A stretch of DNA of 60,833 bases from UBA2277 sp035477615 (GCA_035477615.1 DATIKJ010000041.1:1-60833), one strand, 5' to 3'; counted from the stretch's first letter, positions 24,675 to 33,345 are shown. A program made the numbers and translations. Notes: generated by a model not told the origin, from the sequence alone.

Positions 24675-25796
24675 TTAATCTCTTCGGTGGCGAAAATATA
24701 GTAAGACACTAGAAGAAACGGCCACAAACAGACCAATGAAAAAAGTAATTTTGTAGTTTGTGGTACTTTTTCTAATGTTTTCGGAAGATGGGGACTGGAT
24801 TGCCACGTCGCTTGCACTACTCGCAATAACAATGTCCGCGGAGTCGGTAGACTCGCCAAGAACTGCAGATAAGGTTGAAGAAGATGAGGCGAGAAGATCT
24901 TTGAGAGTAAGTGTAGGAATTTTTGTAGGCGTAGGTGTTTTGGTTGGAATTGGAGTACTGGTTGGGCTGGGAGTGGAGGTGGAATCGATATTGGAAGGAA
25001 GTTTAATCAAAATGGGAGTAATTTCATAACTACTGCCCTGGGTAAAATTTCTCTGTTCTGACCAGTCGGCATAACCGGGTTTAGTAAGTTTTATTGTGTG
25101 ATCACCAAAACCACAAGGAATACTCTTGGCTGTGTCGCAGAAACAACCATCACAAAAATATATTATTTCATCATCTTCGTGATGGATGTACTGGTTGTCA
25201 ATATTGATCTTAACTCCGGTTATTAATTGACCCCCTTCTTCTTTAGATTTGTTTAATTTATAGATTGATTTGGCTGTGGTCGGAGAAGCAGTAGGAGTAG
25301 TGGATAAAGCTTCAGTAACAGCAAAAGATGGTGTTGGATCTGGAGTCGAGGTAATTATATTTTTTGTTCCCTTTGACCATATCATATTAATAACCCAGTT
25401 TGGTGAGGCATCTGGAGATCTTCCCATACTCTTGTCTACCTCTGGGATTCCGACAACTCCCCCTGTTCCATAGACTATTGAATCTATTGTGTCATCAACA
25501 TTATTTTTGAGAAAAAGAGATTCTTGGCCCGAATTGTTCAACCAACCACTAGAATTTTCAAATATATAAAACTCGTGAGCATTAATTATCGTATTGGAAA
25601 TTGTTTTTGCACTGTTTGCTGCATCAATTAATTTCCAGCCAGAGATATCAATATTTTCTTCTGAGTTATTGTAAAGTTCGACCCATTCTGGGTTTGATAC
25701 TGGGCTAATTTCGTTGATAAATACTGAGGAGTAAGCATTTTTTGGGGACAGAAAAAATGCAAGGCAGATTGTAAGTAATAGTGAAAGATATTTCAC
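24675..25796 (-). CDS. lamin-tail-domain surface protein with C-terminal anchor
   Basis: 373 residues from the GTG at 25796, which places a clean signal peptide at the N-terminus (KYLSLLLTICLAFFLSPKNAYS). Residues about 25-140 are a lamin-tail domain (INEISPVSNPEWVELYN and SGWKLID are its hallmarks). A Thr/Pro/Ser linker, a small domain with CDGCFCDTAKSIPCGFGDH, a second PT-rich linker, VLGES (about 312-316), one helix and RHRRD follow. A REP-like repeat encodes about 13 residues between VLGES and the helix. It belongs to the surface-protein set and may share anchoring with the 1622-aa protein. Confidence 0.75.
   Translation of the reverse strand: MKYLSLLLTICLAFFLSPKNAYSSVFINEISPVSNPEWVELYNNSEENIDISGWKLIDAANSAKTISNTIINAHEFYIFENSSGWLNNSGQESLFLKNNVDDTIDSIVYGTGGVVGIPEVDKSMGRSPDASPNWVINMIWSKGTKNIITSTPDPTPSFAVTEALSTTPTASPTTAKSIYKLNKSKEEGGQLITGVKINIDNQYIHHEDDEIIYFCDGCFCDTAKSIPCGFGDHTIKLTKPGYADWSEQRNFTQGSSYEITPILIKLPSNIDSTSTPSPTSTPIPTKTPTPTKIPTLTLKDLLASSSSTLSAVLGESTDSADIVIASSASDVAIQSPSSENIRKSTTNYKITFFIGLFVAVSSSVLLYFRHRRD
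24797..24834. repeat. REP-like palindromic repeat, copy 2, inside a coding region
   Basis: GGATTGCCaCGTCGCtTGCACTaCTCGCAATaACAAT-type sequence matches copy 1 over about 38 bases with a shorter centre. It lies within the lamin-tail protein gene and is translated as the VIASSASDVAIQS stretch. It has kept the reading frame open. Confidence 0.6.
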
Positions 25797-25816
25797 TATT
25801 ACTAATGTAACAAATT

Positions 25817-27022
25817 CTAGTAGTAGTTTACATGCAGATAGTAAGTGTCTATACCATCTTCTGAGTGAGCCACTCTGACATATTTTAGAGCACAACCACC
25901 GGATCCAGAATAACTACCCCGAAATAGTTTCCCATCTCTCACAGCTTTGACATCTGCACTATTACTAATAATATCGATTCCATTATGGAAACTATATATA
26001 CTTCTAACCCAAGTATTATTGATTGCCCATGTAACACCAAACCCTTGAGAAAGTTTAATTCTGGGGTTAAGTGGCCAGTCCCACGAACCTGAAGGATTAA
26101 AGCTATCTCCATCGCCACTACCACAACTTGATCCGGAACAGTTTTCAAAATCGACAGATTTTAGATAATTAAAAGGATTCTTGACTGAGTGATCTTGACC
26201 AACAATAAAATGAAGATGTGATCCACTGGAGTTACATGAAGACCCTTGAATTACAGTTGCAATTTTTTCTCCAGCTTTAACATCTCTAACTTCTGTTTCT
26301 GTACCTTTTCCAGCGATAACAGCTTCGATTGCCTCTAACTCTGCTCTGGCTTTGGATAATAGTGACTGGAATTTCTTTTCATCGTTTTGAGTTTGAGTTA
26401 AGAGATTTTGTTTTTCTTTTTGCTGAGCATCAAGAGTTTTTCTTTGGGAAACTAACTTTGCTTTTAGTTTTTCAACCTCTTTTTGTTTGGTGACTTTATC
26501 TGTTTTTCTTTGGTCGTAATCAACTCTTGATTTTTCTAGCTCGGCGAGAATCAGTTGATCTTTGTTTTTAACTGTATTGAGATACTTTAGTTTGTTAAAG
26601 TAGTCCCCTATTGAATTGGTAGAAAAAAGTAAGTCTACTGGAGTTGCGCGGGAACGGCGATAACTTTCTCTAACTCTGGCTGTATAAATCTTTTCCAACT
26701 GATCCATAGAGTCATTGACGGTATCAAGAACACCATCGAGAACAGTGACTTCTTTTTCGAGCAGATTAATCTGGGCTTGGGTTTGATTGATTTGTCCTTG
26801 AGCAAGATTAATTTTGGAAGTTAGAGTTGAGATAGTTTGCTTAAGGGTAGTCTGTTCGCCTTGAAGTGAAGAAATTTTTTGATTGCAGTTATCAATATAT
26901 TGTTGGATTTCAGTTACTTTGTCAGCTCCAGATGGTGGGTTGCCATCGCACTCAATGGCAGAGATGGGCTTCACCCATAAAAAGAGAAGTAAAATTGCAA
27001 AAACTAAAAATAGTTTTTTCAT
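25817..27022 (-). CDS. coiled-coil peptidoglycan hydrolase with permuted M23 (LytM) domain
   Basis: 401 residues: signal peptide (1-22), long coiled coil (about 35-245) like EnvC/PcsB/CwlO, then the catalytic region. The tail half of an M23 domain comes first (VKAGEKIATVIQGSS, SHLHF with H269 and H271, NPFNYL). The head half follows at 312-401 (WPLN, LSQGFG, FHNGIDI with H346/D350, VRVAH386 and YYLH397). All usual zinc and catalytic residues are present, but in the reverse order of a normal M23 domain. It is encoded directly after ftsX (4-base overlap), so FtsEX probably controls it for septal wall cleavage. Confidence 0.8.
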   Translation of the reverse strand: MKKLFLVFAILLLFLWVKPISAIECDGNPPSGADKVTEIQQYIDNCNQKISSLQGEQTTLKQTISTLTSKINLAQGQINQTQAQINLLEKEVTVLDGVLDTVNDSMDQLEKIYTARVRESYRRSRATPVDLLFSTNSIGDYFNKLKYLNTVKNKDQLILAELEKSRVDYDQRKTDKVTKQKEVEKLKAKLVSQRKTLDAQQKEKQNLLTQTQNDEKKFQSLLSKARAELEAIEAVIAGKGTETEVRDVKAGEKIATVIQGSSCNSSGSHLHFIVGQDHSVKNPFNYLKSVDFENCSGSSCGSGDGDSFNPSGSWDWPLNPRIKLSQGFGVTWAINNTWVRSIYSFHNGIDIISNSADVKAVRDGKLFRGSYSGSGGCALKYVRVAHSEDGIDTYYLHVNYY

Positions 27023-27924
27023 TTGGATCGATTGACGAACCTGGTGGCGGCGAAGAGACTCCCGAGGAAGGAGATTATTAAACCAAAAATAATGAGGGCA
27101 CCAAAGAGAATGGCTATTGTGACAAAGGAAATGGGAAAAGAAATAATACTGCCGATTCTAGGGGCAAGGAAAGGAGTGGAGTAAAGAAGAGCAACAAAAC
27201 AACCCAACCAGCCAACGACGGCACCGGTAAGGCCGTAGATAACAGATTCTTGCAGATATGGCTTGATGATATAGAAGTTTTTGGCTCCCATGAGCTTAAA
27301 GGTGCTGATTTCAAATCTTCTGGAAGAAATTTTCATGGAAATAATGGTCATGATCGTAAGGATCGCGACAAGAGTAAGAGTAACTACGAGGACAAGACCG
27401 CCCATACGAATAGCGTTTGTCCATTTGGTTAGCTCGGCAATAACATCTTGGGGAAAATCAATTTCTTTTTTGCCGGCAGGAGTGACACTGACGATGTCAC
27501 TTTTTTCGAGAGTGGTGGCGATATTTTTGAATGATTCAGGATTTTGGGCTGTGATCTCGACACTGGCAGGAAGAATATCAGCGGTGACGATACCCCAGTC
27601 GGTAACTGTACCTAGAAGAACAGGGTCGTTGCCAACGCTTTTTTTATAGAGCTCTAGGGCATCTTCTTTACTGATATATTTTGCTTCTCTGACACCAGAT
27701 GTTGAGTTTAGTGAACTCAAGAGACCACCAACTTGCTCTGTGGTGTGACCATCTTTGAGATAGGCAATGATTTGAGGCTTGGTTTCGAAGTTGTTTAAGA
27801 TTATTTGTGAAGCAGCAGTGACAAGAGCAAAAATACCAACAATAAAAATGGTCAAACTGACAATAAAGATAGCGGAAATTGCCTGATAAGGTGAACGACG
27901 AATATTTTTGATGGCGGTACTCAT
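27019..27924 (-). CDS. ftsX: cell-division permease FtsX
   Basis: 301 residues with FtsX topology: helix 1 at about 20-45, an external domain of about 120 residues (KTSxVREAKYISKEDALELYK is the classic FtsX segment), then three helices with ISMKISSRRFEISTFKLMGAKNFYI, the conserved coupling region. Together with FtsE it forms an ABC-like machine that turns on an external peptidoglycan hydrolase through coiled coils. It begins 1 base after ftsE ends and overlaps the hydrolase gene by 4 bases. Confidence 0.95.
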   Translation of the reverse strand: MSTAIKNIRRSPYQAISAIFIVSLTIFIVGIFALVTAASQIILNNFETKPQIIAYLKDGHTTEQVGGLLSSLNSTSGVREAKYISKEDALELYKKSVGNDPVLLGTVTDWGIVTADILPASVEITAQNPESFKNIATTLEKSDIVSVTPAGKKEIDFPQDVIAELTKWTNAIRMGGLVLVVTLTLVAILTIMTIISMKISSRRFEISTFKLMGAKNFYIIKPYLQESVIYGLTGAVVGWLGCFVALLYSTPFLAPRIGSIISFPISFVTIAILFGALIIFGLIISFLGSLFAATRFVNRSK

Positions 27925-27925
27925 G

Positions 27926-28615
27926 CTAGTTTTTGGACTCCTTTTTCTCTTTATATTTCTCCGTCTTTACTATCTTACCTTTTTCGAGATGAATATGGCT
28001 ACCAATGTTCATGTTTATTAAGGTAACGTCGTGTGTGGCAATAATTACAGTTGTACCATCTGAGTTGATTTTCTGGAGTAGTTTGAATATTTCTAAGGAA
28101 GTGTCTTTGTCTAAGTTTCCTGTAGGTTCGTCGGCAAAAAGAATTGGTGGGCTAGCAGCGATGGCTCTGGCTATCGAAGCTCTTTGAATCTCACCTCCGG
28201 AGAGCTGTCCAGGAAAAAGATTTTCTTTGCCGGATAAACCGACTAGGTCTAGCGTATGCTTGACTTTTTCTGAGATTTTTTTACTATCGTATCCGGCAAT
28301 TTCCAAAGCAACAATGATGTTTTCACCAACTGTTTTGTCGGGTATGACACGAAAATCTTGGAAGGCAAAACCTATCTTTCGGCGAATAAGCGGAATACTT
28401 TGGGGTTTGATTTTGGTGAGATCGACACCGTCGATAAGAATTCTACCTTTATTGGGTACTAAGTCGTGTAAAAGCAATCGCCCGATAGTGGTTTTGCCAG
28501 CACCTGACTTGCCGGTAATGATTACTAGCTCTCCTGGAGTGACCGAAAAATCAATGTCATCTAAGACTGTGTCCCCATTGGGATAACTTTTTGAGACATG
28601 AATAAAATCAATCAC
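27926..28615 (-). CDS. ftsE: cell-division ATP-binding protein FtsE
   Basis: 229 residues from a GTG. Walker A GKSGAGKTT (35-43), Q-loop AFQDFRVIPDKTV, signature LSGGEIQRASIARA, Walker B ILFADEPTGNLD and the H-loop ATHD are all intact. The VSKSYPNGDTVLDDI opening and GRILIDGVDLTKIK match FtsE. It partners with FtsX. A gap of about 60 bases upstream holds A/T-rich sequence that may contain its promoter; no clear box is assigned. Confidence 0.95.
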   Translation of the reverse strand: MIDFIHVSKSYPNGDTVLDDIDFSVTPGELVIITGKSGAGKTTIGRLLLHDLVPNKGRILIDGVDLTKIKPQSIPLIRRKIGFAFQDFRVIPDKTVGENIIVALEIAGYDSKKISEKVKHTLDLVGLSGKENLFPGQLSGGEIQRASIARAIAASPPILFADEPTGNLDKDTSLEIFKLLQKINSDGTTVIIATHDVTLINMNIGSHIHLEKGKIVKTEKYKEKKESKN

Positions 28616-28676
28616 AGTATTATTTAAATTATTAATTTGTTTGCTTCGTCGTTTTGCTCCCCGTGATGATAAGAAA

Positions 28677-29225
28677 TCATTCTGGCAACGAGGCGTTTAA
28701 AGCTTCGACTTTGGCACGACCAACGTCCATAAGCCAACCAACTTTTTGACCTTTGAATGTTTCTCCCCAGATGGTTACTTGGTGACCGATAAGTAGATCT
28801 AGGTCGATAGTGGAACTAGTTAGATAGACAGTTTGAGAAACACCTCCAGCACGGACAAGTTTGTGACTACCCTCACCATTGAAACCGCCTTTATCAATTA
28901 CTCCCGTAGCAGGATCTTTGAAACTTTTTTCATCTGGAGAACCAAAGATGTCACCAACTTTTACTCCAGTTTCGGGAATGGCAGATTGAATACCGGTTAG
29001 CTCAGCCGATACAATAGTGCCGGAGTTTTTGGCTTTGAGCCAGGAGCCGGTGTAAAAACCAGCAACAGCTACGATGAGAAAAACAATAATGACGGGGATA
29101 AAAGATTTTCTTTTCATTTTTGGCGGTGTTTCAACAGTAAAAGATGAGGGTACTGTTTTTTCGTTGTTATTGATAACAGGAGACTCTTGATTCTCTTTAT
29201 CTAGATCGATCATTTTTATATCCAT
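28677..29225 (-). CDS. unrecognised single-pass anchored protein with OB-like C-terminal part
   Basis: 182 residues: about 36 polar N-terminal residues, KMKRKSFIP, one helix (about 42-60) and an outer domain. A segment reading IDLDLLIGHQVTIWGETF-like, followed by GWLMDVGR, recalls small OB-fold bacterial domains, but no family is certain. It lies between prfB and ftsE in the same direction, 12 bases after the prfB start region on the other side, and may be co-transcribed with ftsEX. Start could also be M5. Confidence 0.55.
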   Translation of the reverse strand: MDIKMIDLDKENQESPVINNNEKTVPSSFTVETPPKMKRKSFIPVIIVFLIVAVAGFYTGSWLKAKNSGTIVSAELTGIQSAIPETGVKVGDIFGSPDEKSFKDPATGVIDKGGFNGEGSHKLVRAGGVSQTVYLTSSTIDLDLLIGHQVTIWGETFKGQKVGWLMDVGRAKVEALNASLPE

Positions 29226-29236
29226 AGTTTAGTTTA

Positions 29237-30346
29237 TCAAATTTGACGAGAAGGAGCGAAGAATCTTAGCTGAGCTTCAATAAAGTCATCTAGATTCCCA
29301 TCGAGAACAGAGTCTGGATTGGTTGATTCGTATTCAGTCCTAAGATCCTTGACTAGTTTGTAGGGGTGCAAAATATATGATCTGATTTGATGTCCCCAAC
29401 TAGCAGTTGTTTTCTCACCCCTTATTTCATTGATTTCTTCTTGACGTTTGGCCTCTTGAAGCTCCCAGAGCTTGGAGCGAAGGATATCCATGGCGATTTT
29501 TCTGTTTTGAACTTGATAGCGTTGAGTTTGACACTCAACAACAATACCTGTGGGGAGATGTTTGATACGTACGGCGGTACTGACCTTATTAACATTTTGG
29601 CCTCCTGCACCACCGGAACGACTGGCTTCGAACTCGATGTCTTCATCACGAATTTCGATATCAGCATCTTCCGGAAGAATGGGGGTGACCTCGACTCCTG
29701 CAAATGAGGTTTGTCTTAGTTTGTCGGCATTGAAAGGAGATTGGCGAACGAGACGATGAGTACCCTTTTCGTTTTTTAGAAAACCAAAGGCAAAACGGGC
29801 GTGAATCATGTAAGTAACTGTTTTGATACCCGCCTCTTCTCCTGGAGAGTACTCGACTGTGTCATAGTTCCAGCTACGTTTTTCAAAAAAACGAGTATAC
29901 ATGCGGGAAATCATTCCAGCCCAGTCCATGGCCTCTGTTCCGCCTTGTCCAGCGCGAATAGTGAGAATTGCTTCTGAGGTATCGTACTTACCTGAAAGAT
30001 AAGTAACTAGCTCGAACTTATCAATATGTTTTTCTAAGGTTTCTTTGAGGATAGTAATCTCTTTATCGAGAGTGTCATCGTTGCTTTCTGTGGCTAGCTT
30101 CAAGAGTTCTTCAAGATTTTTTAGATCAGTGGTGAGTCCGTCGATAGAGGTAAGCATGTCTCTAACCTCTGCCAAGTTTGACATAACCTTTTTTGCATTG
30201 TCTTCATCTTGCCAGAGATCTGGCTTGCTGGACTCGAGCTCGAGGCGGGTTTTTTCTTCTTGAAGTTTGCCGAGATCAATTTTGGTGCGAAGGTCATCGA
30301 TACGACGTTTGAGGTCAGGTAGATTCAATTGAGAGTCAGTGATCAT
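29237..30346 (-). CDS. prfB: peptide chain release factor 2
   Basis: 369 residues, RF2 length. Present are the SPF tripeptide region (RQSPFNADK) used for UGA/UAA recognition, the catalytic GGQ (SGGAGGQNVNKV), and QTQRYQVQNR. It releases peptides at UGA and UAA stops. The frame is continuous, so the programmed +1 frameshift found in many bacteria is absent. Presence of RF2 fits UGA being a true stop in this organism. It is divergent from the macA-like gene. Confidence 0.96.
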   Translation of the reverse strand: MITDSQLNLPDLKRRIDDLRTKIDLGKLQEEKTRLELESSKPDLWQDEDNAKKVMSNLAEVRDMLTSIDGLTTDLKNLEELLKLATESNDDTLDKEITILKETLEKHIDKFELVTYLSGKYDTSEAILTIRAGQGGTEAMDWAGMISRMYTRFFEKRSWNYDTVEYSPGEEAGIKTVTYMIHARFAFGFLKNEKGTHRLVRQSPFNADKLRQTSFAGVEVTPILPEDADIEIRDEDIEFEASRSGGAGGQNVNKVSTAVRIKHLPTGIVVECQTQRYQVQNRKIAMDILRSKLWELQEAKRQEEINEIRGEKTTASWGHQIRSYILHPYKLVKDLRTEYESTNPDSVLDGNLDDFIEAQLRFFAPSRQI

Positions 30347-30352
30347 CCCTCT

Positions 30353-30358
30353 ATTTTA
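30353..30358 (-). promoter_or_regulatory. -10 box of prfB, leaderless type
   Basis: TAAAAT on the minus strand, 6 bases before the ATG at 30346; the 6-base gap reads AGAGGG. It is adjacent to the -35 of the divergent exporter operon. Confidence 0.4.
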
Positions 30359-30364
30359 CAGCCT

Positions 30365-30393
30365 TTGATATGGTTATACTGGAGGTATATAAT
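30365..30393 (+). promoter_or_regulatory. sigma70-type promoter of the MacAB-like operon
   Basis: TTGATA (30365-30370), a 17-base spacer and TATAAT (30388-30393) on the plus strand. The start ATG is 30 bases downstream, so the operon has a short leader, with only a weak GAG as ribosome site. Confidence 0.7.
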
Positions 30394-30423
30394 TGATAGT
30401 TGATTTTGAGAAAAAAATAAAAA

Positions 30424-31461
30424 ATGAAATTTTTAAAAATACTAAAAAAAATCTGGTGGTTACTTCTTATTGTTGTCCTTATTGGTGGCTATTTTGCGAT
30501 CAATGCAAGTGTAAATAATGCAAAAGATCCAAAAATAAAAACTGTCACAGTACAAAGAGAAGACCTTGTAGATGAATTGAGTGTTTCTGGAGAGATTGAT
30601 GCAGAAGAAAAAGCTTCTTTGAGGTTTCAAACTTCTGGACTGTTGACATGGGTAGGAGTAAAAGAAGGAGATTATGTAAAAAAATACCAGTCTTTGGCAT
30701 CTTTGGATAAGCGTGAGTTACAAAATAACATGAGTAAGTATTTGAACACATATTCGAAAACTAGATGGGACTTTGAACAAGCACAAGATGATAATAAAGA
30801 CTGGCAAACCGCAGGAATGACAGATGAGGCTAGAACAGAAGTAAAACGAACCTTGGATAAATATCAGTTTGACCTAAACAACTCAGTTTTGTCTGTGGAG
30901 GCTCAGGCCTTGGCTCTAAAATTTGCAAACTTATGGACTCCTATAGAAGGCTTGGTAACGAAAGTGGAGGCTCCTTTGGCAGGCCAAAACATCACTCCGG
31001 CGACAGCGACATTTGAAATAGTAAATCCTAAAACGGTGTATTTTTCGGCGACAGCAGATCAAACAGAAGTTACAAAATTTAAAGTAGGCCAAAAAGGATC
31101 TCTCGTTTTAGATTCTTTCAGCGATACACCAATCGAAGGAACTGTCACCTCAATCGGATTTACTCCGATGGCTGATCAAACTGGGACTGTTTATGAACTG
31201 AAAATATCCTTGGCAACAGAAAACAATGATTATTCCGTGAGAATGGGAATGACAGGCGATATAAAATTTATTTTTAAAGAAATTATGGATGTTTTGGTAG
31301 TACCCGCCTCTTACGTTAAAAATGACGATGGTGAAGATTATGTTTTCAAAATGGTAGGAAAAGAAAAACAAAAAACAGTTGTTAAGCTAGGAGAAACCAT
31401 TGATGGAAATACGGAAATCTTATCTGGTTTAAATGAAAAAGATGTCATCTACAGTAATTAG
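30424..31461 (+). CDS. MacA/HlyD-type membrane-fusion adaptor
   Basis: 345 residues with an N-terminal helix (about 10-28), a biotinyl-lipoyl-like half (VSGEIDAEEKASLRFQTSGLLTWVGVKEGDYVKKYQ is split by a helical hairpin of about 80 residues), the second lipoyl half (APLAGQNITPATATFEIV) and beta-barrel domains (GQKGSLVLDSF, VRMGMTGDIKFI, VVPASYVKNDDG). The family links an inner-membrane ABC transporter to the outside. It overlaps the downstream ATPase gene. In an envelope without known outer membrane it would act as a cell-surface extension. Confidence 0.82.
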   Translation: MKFLKILKKIWWLLLIVVLIGGYFAINASVNNAKDPKIKTVTVQREDLVDELSVSGEIDAEEKASLRFQTSGLLTWVGVKEGDYVKKYQSLASLDKRELQNNMSKYLNTYSKTRWDFEQAQDDNKDWQTAGMTDEARTEVKRTLDKYQFDLNNSVLSVEAQALALKFANLWTPIEGLVTKVEAPLAGQNITPATATFEIVNPKTVYFSATADQTEVTKFKVGQKGSLVLDSFSDTPIEGTVTSIGFTPMADQTGTVYELKISLATENNDYSVRMGMTGDIKFIFKEIMDVLVVPASYVKNDDGEDYVFKMVGKEKQKTVVKLGETIDGNTEILSGLNEKDVIYSN

Positions 31462-32122
31462 TTTAAAAAACATTTCCAAGAAATATGAAATGGGTGGGGA
31501 TGTAGTTTTTCATGCACTGAAAGATGTTAGTTTGGATATTAATAAGGGAGAGTATGCAGCATTAGTTGGACCGTCTGGAAGTGGAAAATCGACTTTGATG
31601 CATATTATTGGTTTACTAGATAAACCGACAGGTGGCCAAGTGATTATTGGAGGAGATGACATTTCTACCTTGAATGACGATCAAACCTCTACTTTAAGAA
31701 GTGAATTTGTGGGATTTGTTTTTCAACAGTTTAATTTGATAAACAAACTTACAATCAAAGAAAATATTTTGTTACCTATCGGATATGCAAGAAAGAAGTT
31801 TGACTATGACCCCGATGAAAGAGCAGATTATCTGATGGAGAGATTTGGAATACTAGACAAGAAAAATTCTTTCCCAAACAAGATATCTGGAGGACAACAA
31901 CAACGAGTGGCTATTGCCCGCGCCTTAATTATGAATCCAAAATTGATTTTGGCTGATGAACCAACTGGGAATTTGGATACCAAGACGGGTGATGAAATTA
32001 TGGAGTTATTTGGAGAATTAAACAAAGAAGGAATTACTATTTTGGTCGTGACTCACGAACCGGATATTGCAGCTAGAACTCGTCGACAAATTAAAATTAA
32101 AGATGGGGAGGTAGTCAAATGA
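31433..32122 (+). CDS. MacB/LolD-type ABC transporter ATPase
   Basis: 229 residues: Walker A GPSGSGKST, Q-loop VFQQFNLI, signature ISGGQQQRVAIARA, Walker B LILADEPTGNLD and H-loop VTHEPD. The sequence MHIIGLLDKPTGGQVIIGGDDI is characteristic of the MacB/LolD group. A start at the second ATG (31442) is equally possible. It overlaps the adaptor gene by 20-29 bases and the permease by 4 bases (ATGA), so all three are translated together as an ABC exporter. Confidence 0.92.
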   Translation: MKKMSSTVISLKNISKKYEMGGDVVFHALKDVSLDINKGEYAALVGPSGSGKSTLMHIIGLLDKPTGGQVIIGGDDISTLNDDQTSTLRSEFVGFVFQQFNLINKLTIKENILLPIGYARKKFDYDPDERADYLMERFGILDKKNSFPNKISGGQQQRVAIARALIMNPKLILADEPTGNLDTKTGDEIMELFGELNKEGITILVVTHEPDIAARTRRQIKIKDGEVVK

Positions 32123-33330
32123 ATTACGCAGTTTCAATATTCAGATCAGCAATAACTGATTTTGGAAAGAATAAAGGAAGAACTTTTTTGACATCCTTAG
32201 GAATTCTAATTGGCGTCATGTCTGTCGTTTTACTTATGGCTGCAGGCTCTGGTTTGAAAGTGTATATTGAGCAACAGTTTGAAAGTATGGGCTCAAACTT
32301 GTTGTATGTTATGCCTGGTAATATGTTTGGTGAGGATGGCTCAGGATTGGCTGGAGCTGATGGTGGATTGGCACCATTGTTTGTAGAGAAAGATATGGTG
32401 ACATTAAAAAGATTAAAAGAGATCGAGTATGTAATTCCCTACTATCAAAAGACAGTGAAGGCTTCCTATGGCGGAACAACAAAGTACGCTACCTTAAATG
32501 GAACATCTGAAGATGCATTCCCTGGAAGTAATCTGTTGATAGATTATGGAACACTTTTTTCTGAGGCAGACAACTCGGCAAAAAATAAAGTAGCGGTAAT
32601 TGGTTCAAAAATGGCAGAAAAATTATTTGGTGATGCTTCACTGGCTATTGATAAAAAAATCAGAGTAGATGATCAGTTGTTCCGAGTTATTGGAGTTCTT
32701 CAATCTAAGGGTGGTGGTGGTTTGGGCGGTCCTAGTTTTGATGATTACATTTACATTCCTTATAAAACTTCATACATTTTTAATACCGATAAAAAGTTTA
32801 TTCAAATTATTGTCAAAGTTAGAAACGAAGAAGACTTACCAATGCTGAAAGAAACAATAAAAACTGAGCTTAAAAAAAGAATTAAGACTGAGGAGTTTTC
32901 GGTAATAGAGTCAACTGAAATACTAAAAACAATTAGTTCTATTTTTGGAATATTGAATATTGTATTGGTAGCAATCGCGGCTATTTCATTAGTTGTCGGT
33001 GGAATTGGAATTCTCAATATCATGTATGTAACAGTGAGTGAACGTATCAAGGAAATTGGTGTGCGTAGGGCTTTGGGAGCTAGAAGAAATGATATTTTAT
33101 GGCAGTTTTTGGCTGAGGCAGTAGTGTTGTCTGTTTTTGGAGGAGCTTTGGGATTGGGTTTATCTGCTCTTATTGTATTTTTCTTGCATAGTCTTTTTCC
33201 GGCATATATTTCTTTAGAATCGGTGTTGTTAGCTTTGGGAACATCATCGATAATTGGAATTGTGTTTGGTGTCTTTCCAGCTAAGAAAGCGGCAGATCTT
33301 TCCCCTATCGATGCAATTCGGTATGAGTAG
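32119..33330 (+). CDS. MacB-type ABC transporter permease
   Basis: 403 residues: helix 1 with RTFLTSLGILIGVMSVVLLMA-like sequence, a periplasmic MacB core domain (about 50-265) and three C-terminal helices with VGGIGILNIMYVTVSERIKEIGVRRALGA, the hallmark segment, ending at SPIDAIRYE. It exports substrates by mechanotransmission with the adaptor and ATPase. Substrate (toxin, lipopeptide or lipoprotein) cannot be told from sequence. Confidence 0.92.
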   Translation: MNYAVSIFRSAITDFGKNKGRTFLTSLGILIGVMSVVLLMAAGSGLKVYIEQQFESMGSNLLYVMPGNMFGEDGSGLAGADGGLAPLFVEKDMVTLKRLKEIEYVIPYYQKTVKASYGGTTKYATLNGTSEDAFPGSNLLIDYGTLFSEADNSAKNKVAVIGSKMAEKLFGDASLAIDKKIRVDDQLFRVIGVLQSKGGGGLGGPSFDDYIYIPYKTSYIFNTDKKFIQIIVKVRNEEDLPMLKETIKTELKKRIKTEEFSVIESTEILKTISSIFGILNIVLVAIAAISLVVGGIGILNIMYVTVSERIKEIGVRRALGARRNDILWQFLAEAVVLSVFGGALGLGLSALIVFFLHSLFPAYISLESVLLALGTSSIIGIVFGVFPAKKAADLSPIDAIRYE

Positions 33331-33332
33331 GA

Positions 33333-33338
33333 TATAAT
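33333..33338 (+). promoter_or_regulatory. -10 box, leaderless type
   Basis: TATAAT directly after the exporter operon, 7 bases before a GTG at 33346. Together these suggest that the next gene is a separate leaderless unit. Confidence 0.45.
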
Positions 33339-33345
33339 CTTGCTG

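Noticed and set aside
29237..30346. programmed +1 frameshift in prfB
   Set aside because: The frame runs uninterrupted through the N-terminal region with all RF2 motifs.
30424..33330. drug-resistance exporter
   Set aside because: The MacAB layout is clear, but no substrate evidence is present; only a generic exporter call is made.
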